This document shows positions 7,558-15,425 of a stretch of DNA of 64,000 bases, piece after piece. A model generated the notes under the pieces. It worked only from the letters and a program-made list of their open reading frames with translations, had not been told where the DNA came from and did not search any database. The DNA is from Arboricoccus pini (lineage in GTDB: Bacteria > Pseudomonadota > Alphaproteobacteria > Geminicoccales > Geminicoccaceae). Position 1 is the stretch's first letter. Each line of letters starts with the position of its first letter. Location: positions 62,001 through 126,000 of the forward strand of contig NZ_FYEH01000003.1 of assembly GCF_900187945.1 (NCBI RefSeq). Reading direction: 5' to 3'. A program made the position numbers and the translations under genes.

Positions 7558-8532
7558 ATGATCAAGTTAAAGACGACGATAATCACCGGCTTTTTGGGGT
7601 CCGGTAAAACTACTCTCCTCAATCGGATACTTTCCGAGGCCGAGGGCACGCGGATAGCCGTCATCGTCAACGAGTACGGCGAGGTTGGTATTGACGGTCA
7701 ACTTGTCCTCGAGACGCAGGACGATGTCGTCGAACTGAACAATGGCTGCATCTGTTGCACGGTTCGCGAGGATCTCATCGCCGCCATCCGCGGTCTCCTG
7801 GATTCCGGACGCCCGATCGACCGTTTCATCATCGAAACCTCCGGGCTCGCGGACCCGGCACCGGTCATCCAATCGTTTGTTCTCGACGAGTGGCTGGCTT
7901 CAAGGCTGGAATTGGATGCGATCGTCACGGTCGTGGACGCGAACCATATCACGCAACATTTATCGCAGGAGGAGGCGGCCGAGCAGATCAGCTTCGCCGA
8001 TGTCCTTCTTCTCAACAAGACCGACCTCGCGGACGACGCTCATCTCGATGCGATCGAGAGCGACCTGCGCATGCGCAATCCACTTGCACGGATCCATCGC
8101 ACCAAGTCTTGCGACATAGCGCTTCGCCACGTGATGAACGTCAACGCCTTCGATTTGAAAAACATCCTGACGATCGATCCGCAAATCCTCCAGGAGCATG
8201 ACCACGAACACGACCAGTCGATCGGCTGCGTCGCGATTCGCGCGTTCGACCCGGTCGACCCGCAAGCCTTGAATGGCTGGCTCAACCGCCTGGTGCAGGA
8301 CATCGGGACCGATCTCCTGCGCATGAAGGGCGTGCTCAGCTTTGCAGACGAGGCTCGCAGATACGTCTTCCACGGCGTCCACATGACGCTCGAAGGTCGG
8401 CCCGGAAAGATCTGGCAGCCATCCGAAAGACGAAAAAGCGATATCGTCTTCATTGGGCGCAATCTCGACGAAACGACGTTGCGCGCCGGCTTTGAAGGTT
8501 GCTTGGCCGAACGTCGTGCACTTGTCTCCTGA
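7558..8532 (+). CDS. CobW/P47K-family GTPase, probable NHase metallochaperone
   Basis: A 324-aa COG0523 G3E GTPase. It has Walker A GFLGSGKT (residues 11-18), the metal-binding CxCC motif GCICC (Cys64, 66, 67) after EVGIDGQLV, Walker B/switch ETSGLADP, guanine-specificity NKTD (153-156), a His/acid-rich loop HDHEHD (214-219) and a C-terminal CobW_C domain ([21 protein letters not shown]). Such proteins insert or deliver Zn, Co or Fe. Within an NHase cluster the equivalent is P47K, the activator of iron-type nitrile hydratase. Here it leads the cluster, although the alpha subunit looks cobalt-type. B12-type CobW is the alternative, given nearby cob genes, but the gene order ties it to NHase. 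No good Shine-Dalgarno is visible before the ATG. Confidence 0.88.
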   Translation: MIKLKTTIITGFLGSGKTTLLNRILSEAEGTRIAVIVNEYGEVGIDGQLVLETQDDVVELNNGCICCTVREDLIAAIRGLLDSGRPIDRFIIETSGLADPAPVIQSFVLDEWLASRLELDAIVTVVDANHITQHLSQEEAAEQISFADVLLLNKTDLADDAHLDAIESDLRMRNPLARIHRTKSCDIALRHVMNVNAFDLKNILTIDPQILQEHDHEHDQSIGCVAIRAFDPVDPQALNGWLNRLVQDIGTDLLRMKGVLSFADEARRYVFHGVHMTLEGRPGKIWQPSERRKSDIVFIGRNLDETTLRAGFEGCLAERRALVS

Positions 8533-8580
8533 TCTTTTTCAACACGCATTAAGTCCATAGATTCACATGGGGACAAGCTC

Positions 8581-9081
8581 ATGCATCCGCGACTTGCCGC
8601 AATGGTCAGCTTGGGCGTTCTCGGCGCCATCGACACCTATATAACTGCGACTATCTTTCCCGTTCCGGTCTGGGTCACCTTCATCGCGTGGGCGTCTTTC
8701 TACGCCTGCGGCGGCGGTCAAGAGGGCCTTGTAAAAAGCGTAGCCCGGAATTGGACGGGCATTATCATCGCCTCGATCACCCTCCTCATCATCCAATTCG
8801 GGCCGACGCATCCGCTGTTTGCCGCCATCCTGGTCGGACTTGGCACCTCGGCCATGGTCTTGGCAGCCGGCATTAAGCTGCTGGATTTTCCACCCGCCAT
8901 CGTGTTCGGCTTCGCATCCCTTGTGGGCACCACCGCAGCTACCGACACGACGGTCGTCACGCCCGGCATCAACCATCCTACCCTGGTTGCCATGGCGGCC
9001 ATGCTGCTGGGCGGCATATTCGGCCTGCTCTCGGAGATCGGCACCTCGCTGCTCACCGCCAAAAAGTTGGCCGCCGCCTGA
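8581..9081 (+). CDS. DUF1097-family integral membrane protein
   Basis: A 166-aa, very hydrophobic protein with about five transmembrane segments: SLGVLGAIDTYITATIF, WVTFIAWASFYACGG, GIIIASITLLIIQFG, ILVGLGTSAMVLAAG and AMAAMLLGGIFGLLSEIG. The pattern, with a small-residue and Cys motif FYACGGG after the second helix, resembles DUF1097 (YcdZ-like) proteins of unknown function. It lies 48 nt after the CobW-type gene and 24 nt before nthB, so it is very probably cotranscribed. A role in passage of nitrile, amide or metal across the inner membrane is a guess from position; nothing in the sequence shows a substrate. Confidence 0.75.
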   Translation: MHPRLAAMVSLGVLGAIDTYITATIFPVPVWVTFIAWASFYACGGGQEGLVKSVARNWTGIIIASITLLIIQFGPTHPLFAAILVGLGTSAMVLAAGIKLLDFPPAIVFGFASLVGTTAATDTTVVTPGINHPTLVAMAAMLLGGIFGLLSEIGTSLLTAKKLAAA

Positions 9082-9105
9082 CCTTCCAATACAGGAGACC
9101 CTCCT

Positions 9106-9843
9106 ATGAAGCTGCAGCACTACCTTGGCGGTCTGGAAGGGCTGGGCCCGGTCAGCACCGAAACGCGCGTCTTTGTCGAAGAGTGGGAAAAACGCATCTT
9201 CGGTATCCACACGGCCATGATGGCGCTCTCCCCTCAGCTTCCGCTGCCGGCAACACCCTCTGAGTTTAGGACGGTCTGGACCTGGGCAGATCTGCGTAAG
9301 GGTGCGGAATCGCTCAATCCCTTCGAGTACTTCAAATTCAGGTACTATGAGAAATGGCTAGGGGGCATTTCCGGCTACTTCATCGATAACGGCTACATCA
9401 CTGCTGAAGAACTCGATGCCCTGACCGATGAATACTTAAGCGATCCGTCCAAGCCGCTGCCGACGGGCGGCAGCCCGGCCATCGACGAGCGGGTCGTCCA
9501 ATATCTGGTCGACGGCGATAGCCCCAAGCGCGAGGCTACCGTTTCCTACGAATTCGAGGTCGGTGACACGGTCAATATCAAGAACGTGCCCTCCGTCGCA
9601 CACACGCGACTTCCAGGCTTCCTGCGCAACAAGAGCGGGACGATCGAGACGGTCTATGAGGGAGCCTATGTCTATCTCTGCGACACCGGAAGCGACGGCA
9701 TAGGCGCGCCCATGCCCGTCTACTGCGTGAGGTTCGAGCCCGAGGAGCTCTGGCCGAACAACGCCGAGCAGAACTTCAGCCTCTACGCCGATCTCTATGC
9801 TCACTATGTCGAGGCACCGGCCACGTCCGGCACTCGTGCCTGA
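9106..9843 (+). CDS. nthB: Nitrile hydratase subunit beta
   Basis: A 245-aa beta subunit of nitrile hydratase, which with alpha hydrates R-CN to the amide. The N-terminal half has the family's LGGLEGLGPV, VFVEEWEKRIFGIHTAMM and FEYFKFRYYEKWLGGISGYFIDNGYIT. The C-terminal SH3-like barrel begins at about residue 150 (FEVGDTVNIKNV), followed by HTRLPGFLRNKSGTIE and VYCVRFEPEELWPN. The basic residues in HTRLP-x-[FY]-x-R include the Arg that touches the claw-setting ligand in the alpha subunit. AGGAG precedes the ATG. The order beta then alpha is that of the Rhodococcus J1 cobalt enzymes, in keeping with the alpha-subunit motif. Confidence 0.96.
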   Translation: MKLQHYLGGLEGLGPVSTETRVFVEEWEKRIFGIHTAMMALSPQLPLPATPSEFRTVWTWADLRKGAESLNPFEYFKFRYYEKWLGGISGYFIDNGYITAEELDALTDEYLSDPSKPLPTGGSPAIDERVVQYLVDGDSPKREATVSYEFEVGDTVNIKNVPSVAHTRLPGFLRNKSGTIETVYEGAYVYLCDTGSDGIGAPMPVYCVRFEPEELWPNNAEQNFSLYADLYAHYVEAPATSGTRA

Positions 9844-9872
9844 CAAGCCATCCGACAGGAGGTTCTCCGCTC

Positions 9873-10490
9873 ATGACTGAGCTTTTTCACTATCGCCAAG
9901 ATCGCGAAGCCTACAGTGCGGCACGGGTGAAGGCGCTCCAGGCCCTGCTCATCAAGAAGGGCGTCATCACCGACAAGACGGTCGATACGGTCCTCGATTT
10001 CTTCGAGACGAAAATGGGCCCGTTCAACGGTGCCAAGATCGTCGCGCGGGCCTGGGTCGATCCCGCATTCAAGGAACGGCTCCTGGCCGACACTCCCGCA
10101 GCGATCGCCGAACTCGACCTGCCTGAGGGCATGGCCGGCGCGGAAGGCGAGCACATGAGAGCCGTCGCTAACGCGTCCGATGTACACAATCTCATCATCT
10201 GCACCCTTTGCTCGTGCTATCCCTGGCCCGTCCTCGGTCTGCCACCCTACTGGTACAAGGATCCTACCTTTCGCAGTAGAGCGGCTCGCGAGCCGCGTGC
10301 TGTCCTCAAGGAATTCGGCCTTCCCATCCCGGACGGTATCGAGATCAAGGTCTGGGATTCGAGCGCGCAAATTCGCTGGTTCGTCATTCCCGAGCGCCCC
10401 GCCGGCTCCGAGGGCATGAGCGAGGCGGAACTCGAAGCCTTCGTCACGCCGGAAGCCATGATGGGCGTCGCCGTCGCCAAGGCTGCCTGA
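9873..10490 (+). CDS. nthA: Nitrile hydratase subunit alpha, cobalt-type motif
   Basis: The catalytic 205-aa alpha subunit. The metal claw is C110-T-L-C-S-C115. Cys113 and Cys115 are the residues normally oxidised to sulfinic and sulfenic acid, and the backbone amides of Ser114 and Cys115 complete the site. Thr at 111 (CTLCSC) is the usual marker of non-corrin cobalt enzymes; iron enzymes have Ser (CSLCSC). The downstream YPWPVLGLPPYWYKDPTFRSRAAREPR stretch, covering the active-site wall and beta contact, is typical. It starts 29 nt after nthB with AGGAGG upstream and is followed 10 nt later by the accessory gene. The cobalt assignment is supported independently by cbtBA in the same cluster. 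Nitrile range cannot be predicted. No amidase gene follows. Confidence 0.97.
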   Translation: MTELFHYRQDREAYSAARVKALQALLIKKGVITDKTVDTVLDFFETKMGPFNGAKIVARAWVDPAFKERLLADTPAAIAELDLPEGMAGAEGEHMRAVANASDVHNLIICTLCSCYPWPVLGLPPYWYKDPTFRSRAAREPRAVLKEFGLPIPDGIEIKVWDSSAQIRWFVIPERPAGSEGMSEAELEAFVTPEAMMGVAVAKAA

Positions 10491-10499
10491 GGTAGATCG

Positions 10500-10826
10500 A
10501 TGCTGACCCAGTTCGAACATTTCGCGGTCACAGAAATGATGGGTAAAGCCGACACGCCTCCTCGGGCCAACGGCACTCTCTGCTTCGGCTCGGAATGGGA
10601 GCGATGCTCCTTCGGGATCGCCCTAAGCCTGGCCAAGAGCGGTTATTTCGAGTGGGACGAGTTCCGCGACGAACTCATATCGGCGATCAAAGACTGGGAA
10701 GACGCGCACCCGATCGACCGGTCTACATGGAACTATTACGACCAGTTCCTAACGGCGCTCGAAAAAGCCGTCGTAAAGGCCGGCATTATCTCGCCGGATG
10801 AGATCAGGGAAGCGCTGACCGCTTGA
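10500..10826 (+). CDS. Nitrile hydratase accessory protein (P14K/NhlE-like)
   Basis: A 108-aa protein resembling the N-terminal half of NHase beta, as is typical of the small NHase accessory or self-subunit-swapping chaperones. Markers are GTLCFGSEWERCSFGIALSLAKSGYFEWDEFRDELI and the C-terminal YYDQFLTALEKAVVKAGIIS. In cobalt enzymes such a protein binds alpha, carries cobalt and oxidised cysteines into it, and is swapped for beta. It follows nthA by 9 nt, giving the canonical beta-alpha-accessory order. Two Cys (in LCFG and RCSFG) are present, but metal binding by this subunit is not established from sequence. Confidence 0.9.
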   Translation: MLTQFEHFAVTEMMGKADTPPRANGTLCFGSEWERCSFGIALSLAKSGYFEWDEFRDELISAIKDWEDAHPIDRSTWNYYDQFLTALEKAVVKAGIISPDEIREALTA

Positions 10827-10889
10827 AACGGACGCGCGATCATCAGCGTCTCAGAGGGGCGCACATCCAGCATCTAAAAGGTATTTTGC

Positions 10890-11078
10890 ATGTCCATCCT
10901 ACCTTCTTCCACGATTACGGCTGCCGGCGCCGCTGCCTCGACGAGTAAGGTCCTGCAAGCCACTCTGGCGCTCTGTCTCGGTCTCCTGATCGTGGGTATT
11001 GTCGGCTTTTCTCACATCGAGGCCGTGCATAACGCCGCGCACGATACACGCCACGCCAACGCGTTTCCCTGCCACTAA
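10890..11078 (+). CDS. cbtB: CbtB, small subunit of a cobalt transporter
   Basis: A 62-aa single-pass membrane protein. A polar N-terminus is followed by one transmembrane helix (VLQATLALCLGLLIVGIVGF) and a His-rich tail with the CbtB hallmark HIEAVHNAAHDTRHANAFPCH, which supplies five His and a Cys as likely cobalt ligands. CbtB pairs with CbtA, encoded 11 nt downstream, in a cobalt uptake system that is usually B12-riboswitch-controlled. No B12 riboswitch is visible in the 63 nt upstream, and the gene sits inside the nitrile hydratase cluster, so its cobalt is probably destined for NHase, and perhaps also for B12. Confidence 0.93.
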   Translation: MSILPSSTITAAGAAASTSKVLQATLALCLGLLIVGIVGFSHIEAVHNAAHDTRHANAFPCH

Positions 11079-11089
11079 GGTTTGACGCC

Positions 11090-11827
11090 ATGTCGTTGTT
11101 CCGCTCGATCGTGTTCACTGCTGTGCTGACGGGCATCATCGTTGGATGCGCCGCCAGCGTTTTCCAATTTTTGGGAACGAGTCAGTTGATCGCCGAGGCG
11201 GAAGTCTATGAGAACGCCGGCCAGGCGAAGGAAGCGCAGGTTGCAGGCTCTCCTTCACCCGACGCGCATGCCGGCCAAGCCGTTCGCCATCACAACGACG
11301 GTGAATGGAAGCCGGCCGACGGCTTCGAGCGCATGGCGTTCACCTTGGCTGCCAATGTGCTCACGGCAATTGGCTATGCGCTGATCCTCTGTGCTCTGAT
11401 CTCCCTGCGCGGCAAGCCGGTGACCTGGCGCCAAGGCCTGCTTTGGGGCCTGGCCGGTTTTGCCTGCGTGATGCTGGCACCCATGATCGGCCTGCCACCG
11501 GAGTTGCCGGGCACACCATCAGCGCCTCTAGCCGATCGCCAGATCTGGTGGATCGGAACGGCCCTGGCGACCGCCACCGGAATCGGCCTTATCGCGTTTC
11601 AACGACGGCTCTGGGCCATCGTCCTGGCCGGCGCCCTCATCGTCGCCCCACACGTGATCGGCGCGCCGCCGGCTCCGGAAGGCATGCATGCGCTGGCGCC
11701 CGACGCCCTGGAGCATAAATTCATCGCCGCCGCCTTGGTGACGAGCTTGCTGTTCTGGGTGCTCCTCGGATTATTGAGCGGGATGATCTATGGCCGCTTC
11801 GAGCACGCCGGGCAGCAGGCAACATGA
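11090..11827 (+). CDS. cbtA: CbtA, membrane subunit of a cobalt transporter
   Basis: A 245-aa polytopic inner-membrane protein. It starts with helix SIVFTAVLTGIIVGCAASVFQFL, then a soluble loop with HHNDGEWKPADGFERMAFTLAANVLTAIGYALIL, the CbtA family core, and further helices (about five in all) ending in FIAAALVTSLLFWVLLGLLSGMIY. The loop His residues around DAHAGQAVRHH could bind metal. CbtA with CbtB imports cobalt. Its stop overlaps the next start (ATGA at 11824-11827), so translation of the following 94-aa protein is coupled to it. In Rhodococcus J1 the NHase cobalt importer is the unrelated NiCoT protein NhlF; CbtAB appears to fill that place here. Confidence 0.93.
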   Translation: MSLFRSIVFTAVLTGIIVGCAASVFQFLGTSQLIAEAEVYENAGQAKEAQVAGSPSPDAHAGQAVRHHNDGEWKPADGFERMAFTLAANVLTAIGYALILCALISLRGKPVTWRQGLLWGLAGFACVMLAPMIGLPPELPGTPSAPLADRQIWWIGTALATATGIGLIAFQRRLWAIVLAGALIVAPHVIGAPPAPEGMHALAPDALEHKFIAAALVTSLLFWVLLGLLSGMIYGRFEHAGQQAT

Positions 11828-12108
11828 CGTGGAGAGATGATCTCGACGCCTTGCAGTTCGTCGCCAAAAACCACGGCAACTGTCTTGTGCATCGAAGAGC
11901 ATTTCGCGCGCTCTTGCAAAAGCCACCGTTGCAGCGGGACTGCGAGGCCTTCTTTCAGGAACACCGTGAGGCGTTCGAGGCGGCAGCCTCGGCCAAGATC
12001 GATGCCAAAACCATCGCCGACGGGGTCAATTTCCATCTAAATAGCAGACAGATCCGTGCCAGCCTTGAGGAGATGGGCGCCGGTTCGAGATCCCAGTTCG
12101 TTGAGTGA
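11824..12108 (+). CDS. Unknown 94-aa soluble protein of the NHase operon
   Basis: A 94-aa protein whose ATG overlaps the cbtA stop by 4 nt (ATGA), so it is translationally coupled to the cobalt transporter. It has no signal peptide or membrane segment and appears mostly helical: LDALQFVAKNHGNC, HRRAFRALL, CEAFFQEHREAFEAAASAKI, FHLNSRQIRASLEEM. It has two Cys (NCLVHRR and RDCEAFF) and five His, a composition compatible with weak metal binding but showing no known motif. I do not recognise the family. Possible roles, inferred only from context, are a further NHase maturation factor or a partner of CbtA. The reading frame uses ordinary codons and ends 19 nt before the regulator gene. Confidence 0.7.
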   Translation: MTWRDDLDALQFVAKNHGNCLVHRRAFRALLQKPPLQRDCEAFFQEHREAFEAAASAKIDAKTIADGVNFHLNSRQIRASLEEMGAGSRSQFVE

Positions 12109-12127
12109 ACAACCAGGGGCGTAAGCC

Positions 12128-13222
12128 ATGCGGATCGTAATACTCGCACCGCCGGGCGTTCAGTCATTGGATATCGTCGGTCCAGCTGAAGTGTTCTGGG
12201 AGGCTGCTCGACGCTTTGGCGACATGAGTGCCTACGACATACAGATCATGTCGACGGGAGCGCCCACGATCACCGGAACCGGCCAACTCAGATTCTTGGC
12301 GGATCGGACGATCTTCGATGAAGACGAGGAGATCGACACGTTGCTGGTGGCAGGCGACCCTGCCTTCCTCGACATTGATCCGGCTGTCATCGACTGGCTC
12401 AAGCGCCGGGTGCCCACCGTTCGCCGCTTCGGTTCGATCTGTACCGGCGTCTTCCTCCTGGCTGCCGCCGGGCTGCTGGAAGGCAAGCTGATCACGACGC
12501 ATTGGGAATGCGCCGCCAAATTTAGAAGCGACTATCCCAACATCGATCTTAACACCGACGCGATCTTCTTGAGGGATGGCGCGCTGATCACGGCAGCCGG
12601 GGTCACCGCGGGTATCGATCTCGCGCTCTCGTTGGTCGAGGAGGATTATGGCAAGGAAATCGCCATGATCGTCGCTCGCTATATGGTCATGTTCATGAAG
12701 CGGCCGGGCGGGCAATCACAATTCAGCGCCCATCTAGTCGGCCAGATGTCGCAAACGACGCTGATCCAAAGAGCACAGGAGCATGTGCTCGCCAATCTGA
12801 ACGGGTCTCTGGACGTCGAGAGCCTGGCGCGCAGCGTGGGCATGAGCACGCGTAACTTCGCCCGGGTCTTTCGCAAGGAACTCGGTCTTACTCCCGCGGA
12901 TTTCGTCGCCGCGGCCCGCACGGACGCCGCAAGAAGGTTGCTCGAAGACACGACACAGCCGCTACAACGCATCGCCAACGCGTGCGGCTTTGCGAATGTC
13001 AATGCGATGCGCCGTACATTCCTCAAAACGATCGGCGTCAGCCCCCACGACTACAGAGCTCGCTTCCAAAGTGCGGCCAAGCTATCATCCCAGGCATTGC
13101 CGAAGCCCGATCGGATAAAGTCAAAGCGAACCGTCGCCATGGGGATGGCGCTGGAAGCTTCCCATCCAGGCTCAATGCGCACGAGCGGAACGAAATCGAT
13201 ATCGCGCCACGATAATCTTTAA
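12128..13222 (+). CDS. GlxA-type AraC-family transcriptional regulator
   Basis: A 364-aa regulator with an N-terminal DJ-1/PfpI-like domain (MRIVILAPPGVQSLDIVGPAEVF; nucleophile-elbow GSICTGVFLLAAAGLL with Cys105; TTHWECAAKF) and a C-terminal AraC double helix-turn-helix (about residues 225-320: ESLARSVGMSTRNFARVFRKELGLTPADFV, LQRIANACGFANVNAMRRTFLKTIGVSPHDYR). GlxA-type regulators sense small amino or amide metabolites through the amidase-like domain and often activate adjacent catabolic genes. It ends the NHase cluster, 20 nt after the 94-aa gene, so it probably controls the cluster, possibly through the dyad at 7293-7320. The poorly conserved tail after about residue 325 is basic. Effector unknown. 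Confidence 0.93.
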   Translation: MRIVILAPPGVQSLDIVGPAEVFWEAARRFGDMSAYDIQIMSTGAPTITGTGQLRFLADRTIFDEDEEIDTLLVAGDPAFLDIDPAVIDWLKRRVPTVRRFGSICTGVFLLAAAGLLEGKLITTHWECAAKFRSDYPNIDLNTDAIFLRDGALITAAGVTAGIDLALSLVEEDYGKEIAMIVARYMVMFMKRPGGQSQFSAHLVGQMSQTTLIQRAQEHVLANLNGSLDVESLARSVGMSTRNFARVFRKELGLTPADFVAAARTDAARRLLEDTTQPLQRIANACGFANVNAMRRTFLKTIGVSPHDYRARFQSAAKLSSQALPKPDRIKSKRTVAMGMALEASHPGSMRTSGTKSISRHDNL

Positions 13223-13308
13223 GATGCGGACCAACGCCCCGCCGGCTGGGCAGCCGATATCAAGTCCATGCACGAGCGGCGCGCCTCCATCAATCCGTTT
13301 AAAGAGGC

Positions 13309-14352
13309 TCATGCATCCCGGTCGCTGACGCCAGCCTCCGCGAAGGTCGCCATGCCGGCGTGACAGGCAATGGCGGCGCGCAGCAGCGGTAGAGCCAACG
13401 CCGCGCCCGAGCCTTCGCCCAGGCGAAGCCCGAGTTCGAGCAGCGGCGGCAGCCCGAGACGCTCCAGGAGGCGGGTATGCGCCATCTCGGCCGATCGGTG
13501 GCCAGCCACCATAGCGGCTGTGAATGCCGGGTTGATCGCCTGCAGGACGGCGGCGGCGGCACAGACAACGAAGCCGTCCAGGAGCAGAGGGATTCGCGCC
13601 TGCCTGGCGGCGATCATAGCGCCGGCCATGGCGGCGATCTCGTGTCCCCCGACCTCGGCCAGGATTGCCAGCGGGTTCAGCTTGGCGACCCGCTGCCGAA
13701 CGCTCTCCAGAAGGTCCGCCTTGCGGGCGACGCCCGCCTTGTCGAGCCCTGTTCCGGCCCCGGCCCAAAGCTCGCCCGGCTCATCGAAGAGCAGCGTGCA
13801 AAGGGCGGCAGCCGAACTGGTATTGCCGATCCCCATCTCGCCCAGAACGAGCAACTGGGCTTGCGGGTCGACCGCCTCGAAGCCCATTTGCATGGCCTGG
13901 AGGCAGCATGCCGTCGACATGGCCGGCCCCTCGTCGAAAGGTGCGGTCGACTGGCCCTCCAGGATCGGCACAACGGACAGCTGGGCACCGCCCAGGGCTG
14001 ACAACTGGTTGATCGCGGCACCGCCCGCTCGGAAATTCGCCAGCATTTGGCCCGTGACCGCCGCCGGATAAGCTGAATAGCCCTTGTCGGCGATGCCATG
14101 CCAACCGACGAACACCAGGGCCTGAACGCGCTCGAGTGACGGAATTTCCCTGCCCTGCCAACTGGCCAGCCAGACCGCCAGCGCCTCGAGCCGGCCGAGC
14201 GAGCCTTCGGGCTTGGTCAATTGGCGCTGGCGTTCCAGCGCCGCCCGTCTTGCCAAAGTGTCCTCCTCAGGCAAGCTTGCAAGGCTGTGCATGAGACAAG
14301 CCTCGTCGGCGAAGATCCGCGCAGCGGCTTCTGATTTTCCTGACGCCGTCAT
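13309..14352 (-). CDS. cobT: Nicotinate-nucleotide:dimethylbenzimidazole phosphoribosyltransferase CobT
   Basis: A 347-aa enzyme that makes alpha-ribazole phosphate, the lower-ligand nucleotide of cobalamin (named CobU in Pseudomonas denitrificans). Diagnostic segments are RQRQLTKPEGSLGRLEALAVWLASWQG at the N-terminus, VFVGWHGIADKGYSAYP, LGEMGIGNTSSAAALC (substrate loop) and LRLGEGSGAALALPLLRAA, which contains the catalytic Glu. The frame extends 10 codons upstream, but the ATG at 14352 is preferred, with GGA upstream. It is divergent from cobS over only 83 nt, with no B12 riboswitch there. It converges on the GlxA-type regulator of the NHase cluster. Confidence 0.95.
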   Translation of the reverse strand: MTASGKSEAAARIFADEACLMHSLASLPEEDTLARRAALERQRQLTKPEGSLGRLEALAVWLASWQGREIPSLERVQALVFVGWHGIADKGYSAYPAAVTGQMLANFRAGGAAINQLSALGGAQLSVVPILEGQSTAPFDEGPAMSTACCLQAMQMGFEAVDPQAQLLVLGEMGIGNTSSAAALCTLLFDEPGELWAGAGTGLDKAGVARKADLLESVRQRVAKLNPLAILAEVGGHEIAAMAGAMIAARQARIPLLLDGFVVCAAAAVLQAINPAFTAAMVAGHRSAEMAHTRLLERLGLPPLLELGLRLGEGSGAALALPLLRAAIACHAGMATFAEAGVSDRDA

Positions 14353-14435
14353 AAAGAGCTCATTCCTTTTTTGGCCTTGCACCGAACCTTAGCCTGCGGG
14401 CCGCTCTATCATTCTTCGGAACGACTGCGAACACC

Positions 14436-15206
14436 TTGACCCTCCCCCCGTCGCTGCGACCGCCCCTCCTGGCCATCTCGCTGCTCACCCGACTGCCGCT
14501 TCACCCCGAGGGCGGGATCCGCCCGGGCGAGCTCCGTGGCGCGGCCGGCTGGTTCCCGCTGGCCGGCTTGGTCGTCGGCCTGGCCGGAGGCCTGACGGGC
14601 GCCCTGGCCCTACGTCTTGGTCTGCCGCCGCATCTGGCAGCCCTTGCCTGTCTCGCCACAAGCATTCTTCTGACCGGCGCCTTGCACGAGGATGGCCTAG
14701 CCGACACCGCCGATGCGTTAGGGGCCGGGACGAAGGCCGAGCGGGCGCTTGCCATTATGAAGGATAGCCGGATCGGCACCTATGGCGCCATTGCTCTATA
14801 TCTTTTTCTGACAGCACGGCTGCTGGCTCTGGCCACTATAGCCGAACTGGGCGGTCCGACCCTGATCGCCGCCGGCGTCACGACGGGTGCCGCCTCGCGA
14901 GCGCTCCTCCCCCTTGTCATGCGCCAGCAGAAGCCGGCCCGGCCAGGCGGACTCGGCGCCTCGATCGGCAGGCCCACACGTGGCGGCGTGCGCCTTGCCC
15001 TGACGCTAGGCGTCCTGCCGGCCCTCGTTCTCCTGCCGACCGCGATCGCCCTTGCCGGCATTCTCGCCGTCGGTGTGGCCTCCCTGGCCCTGGCAAGGGA
15101 TCAATCACGACGTCTGGGCGGCTTTACCGGCGATACGCTGGGTGCCCTGCAGCAGACGGCCGAGGTCGCCTTCCTCCTGGTCCTGACGACCATCCAGTCT
15201 TTCTGA
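14436..15206 (+). CDS. cobS: Adenosylcobinamide-GDP ribazoletransferase CobS
   Basis: A 256-aa cobalamin synthase (CobV in P. denitrificans) joining adenosylcobinamide-GDP with alpha-ribazole (phosphate) in the inner membrane. It has about six hydrophobic helices and the conserved acidic motif LHEDGLADTADALG (residues 83-96, Mg-binding), followed by IMKDSRIGTYGAIAL and, near the end, RRLGGFTGDTLGA. The assigned start is a TTG at 14436, since no ATG or GTG precedes the conserved SLRPPLLAISLLTRLP start; this is common for cobS. Divergent from cobT. Together they complete the nucleotide-loop step of B12 synthesis. Confidence 0.94.
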   Translation: MTLPPSLRPPLLAISLLTRLPLHPEGGIRPGELRGAAGWFPLAGLVVGLAGGLTGALALRLGLPPHLAALACLATSILLTGALHEDGLADTADALGAGTKAERALAIMKDSRIGTYGAIALYLFLTARLLALATIAELGGPTLIAAGVTTGAASRALLPLVMRQQKPARPGGLGASIGRPTRGGVRLALTLGVLPALVLLPTAIALAGILAVGVASLALARDQSRRLGGFTGDTLGALQQTAEVAFLLVLTTIQSF

Positions 15207-15425
15207 AGCGATCCATGCGGGAATACGGCTGGCCGCTCCTGCCCCGCCGGCGCTATATCCGCTGCGCCCCACGGAGATGCGTCTTGAGCAAACAGGTAGG
15301 ATGAGCGCGGCCTATGCAGAGCAGGGTTATGAGCGGCGGGCACGTCCAGCCCGTGCCCGGCCTGGGCTAGCGGCACCGGGGCACGAGAGAGACGCCCATC
15401 TTCGGCAACCACGCGGAAATGAGAC

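Noticed and set aside
14353-14435. cobT/cobS divergent gap considered for a B12 riboswitch
   Set aside because: Only 83 nt long, far too short for the roughly 200-nt aptamer, and no conserved motif.
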